The position numbers and the translations under genes are program-made. A stretch of DNA of 7,489 bases from Planctomycetota bacterium (GTDB lineage: Bacteria; Planctomycetota; Phycisphaerae; WQYP01): contig JAJZNY010000380.1 in NCBI GenBank assembly GCA_021852245.1, positions 1 through 7,489 of the forward strand, given 5' to 3'. Of the stretch, positions 6,475-7,489 are shown piece by piece. Position 1 is the first letter of the stretch. Every line of letters begins with the position of its first letter. The notes below the pieces were generated by a model that saw nothing but the letters and a program-made list of their open reading frames with translations, did no database searches and had not been told where the DNA came from.

Positions 6475-7489
6475 TCAGGCGTGGACGCCGAACTGGTAAT
6501 CGGTTCGTTGATAGAACATCTCACCCGGTCTCAGCAACGTGGACGGGAATTGCGGTTCGTTAGGTGAATTCGGGTAATGCTGGGTTTCCAACGTAATGGC
6601 CCCATGGCGAGAGTACCGGCCGCCGATTCCTTTGATATCGCCGGTGAGGAAATTGGCGGTATAAACCTGAATGCCCGGCTGTGTGGTGCTGCATCGGATA
6701 TACCGGCCGGTGGTCGGTTCGCTGAGCACGGCCGCGAGGGCGAGTTTGTTTTCGTCCTGATTGCGCAAGCACCAGTTGTAATCGTAGCCATAGGGTAAGA
6801 GGTCAAAGCAGGCCTTGGACCCCTTGGGGAAATGTTTGAGCCGGCTTCCGACCATCAGGGGCTTGCGGAAATCCAGAGCGGTTCCCGCCACGCGAGCCAT
6901 GGCACCGGTGGGAATGAAATGATGATTGACGGGCGTGTAATAATCTGCATTGATCATCAACTCATGCCCCATTGCGTTGGTGCCGGGGCCGAGCAGATTA
7001 AAGTAAGCATGATTGCACATGTTGATGACGGTGCGCATGTTGGTAACTGCCCGGAAGTGTACTTTAACGGTGTTGTCATCGGTCAGGACGTAGGTGGCAT
7101 TGACCTGCAGATCCCCCGGGAAGCCATTTTCACCGCTCGGGCTGAAAAGACTGAAACGGATGCCCGGCATACCGAGTTCCGTAACCGGTTCCGCATCCCA
7201 TACCTGTTGATCAAAAGCGTGCGGCCCGCCGTTCATCGTGCACGACCCGTCATTGAGCGGCAGGTGATAGGTCCTGCCGTTCATGGTAAATCGGCCATGA
7301 TTGATACGGTTGGCATACCGGCCGATGGTGGCACCAAAATAAGGATCCATGGCACGGGAACGGGCATAGTCCGCAAGATTGTCAAAGCCGAGGATCACAT
7401 CCCCGAGATTTCCTTTTCGATCCGGCATGATGATCCGCTGGAAACGGGCGCCGTAAGTGATCATCTGCACCACCATGCCGTGCGAATTG
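6475..7489 (-). CDS. galM: Aldose 1-epimerase (galactose mutarotase), 5' end outside window
   Basis: The enzyme interconverts alpha and beta anomers of aldoses such as galactose or glucose. The frame enters from the right edge at base 7488 as NSHGMVVQMITYGA, a typical early-strand sequence of the family, so the ATG at 7476 is internal and the true start is beyond the window. Numbering from that internal Met, motifs are GRYANRI (52-58), VW (92-93), NHAYFNL (155-161; H156 is the catalytic acid position), YTPV (180-183), YDYNW (231-235; D232 is the substrate-binding Asp), QPGIQVYTANF (266-276) and LETQHYPNSPN (296-306; E297 is the catalytic base). The C-terminus (PGEMFYQRTDYQF) is typical. The usual LHGG motif, whose His is also in the active site, reads MNGG with N82. 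Whether it has a signal peptide cannot be seen. The family call is secure; the exact sugar is unknown. It is convergent with acs and ends just before a good terminator. Confidence 0.93.
   Translation of the reverse strand, partial: NSHGMVVQMITYGARFQRIIMPDRKGNLGDVILGFDNLADYARSRAMDPYFGATIGRYANRINHGRFTMNGRTYHLPLNDGSCTMNGGPHAFDQQVWDAEPVTELGMPGIRFSLFSPSGENGFPGDLQVNATYVLTDDNTVKVHFRAVTNMRTVINMCNHAYFNLLGPGTNAMGHELMINADYYTPVNHHFIPTGAMARVAGTALDFRKPLMVGSRLKHFPKGSKACFDLLPYGYDYNWCLRNQDENKLALAAVLSEPTTGRYIRCSTTQPGIQVYTANFLTGDIKGIGGRYSRHGAITLETQHYPNSPNEPQFPSTLLRPGEMFYQRTDYQFGVHA

Noticed and set aside
7474..7476. ATG at 7476 as the start of the mutarotase
   Set aside because: The frame continues to the window edge with a family-typical NSHG sequence, and there is no ribosome binding site before this ATG. 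It is an internal Met.

Overview
The window looks like a stretch of chromosome from a free-living, Gram-negative-type heterotroph with a moderately high GC content (estimated by eye, not counted). The best guess is a planctomycete, possibly Phycisphaerae. This rests on the Tat-exported GH78 enzyme, the small secreted carboxypeptidase-regulatory-like protein with a basic/His-rich loop, and the general style of the proteins. It is an inference; Verrucomicrobiota or a related group is also possible. No mobile element, phage gene, CRISPR array, tRNA or rRNA was seen.

Layout, left to right. (1) Bases 2-433, minus strand: the N-terminal 144 residues of a secreted beta-sandwich protein that runs off the left edge. 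(2) Bases 434-871: a 438-base divergent intergenic region with a 14-bp tandem repeat and a plausible promoter. (3) Bases 872-4117, plus strand: a complete Tat-exported GH78 alpha-L-rhamnosidase-family protein of 1081 aa. (4) Bases 4118-4411: an intergenic region with nested inverted repeats, a direct repeat and a probable promoter. (5) Bases 4412-6361, plus strand: a complete AMP-forming acetyl-CoA synthetase of 649 aa, whose start is fixed by a strong Shine-Dalgarno. (6) Bases 6362-6474: a convergent gap with a hairpin flanked by A7 and T6, a likely bidirectional terminator. (7) Bases 6475 to the right edge, minus strand: an aldose 1-epimerase (galactose mutarotase) whose N-terminus lies outside the window.

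The genes fit a scavenging carbohydrate and acetate lifestyle. The GH78 enzyme would release rhamnose from plant or algal glycans outside the cytoplasm. The mutarotase would interconvert sugar anomers. Acetyl-CoA synthetase would activate acetate. They do not form one operon: gaps are large and orientations alternate.

No clearly new multi-gene system is visible. The most notable signals are departures at catalytic positions in two otherwise well-conserved enzymes. In the GH78 protein the residue expected to be the general-acid Glu of DCPQRDER is Ser (S663), while the expected base Glu (E930) is kept. In the mutarotase the first active-site His (LHGG) is Asn (MNGG). Smaller signals are repeat structures in the two upstream regions.
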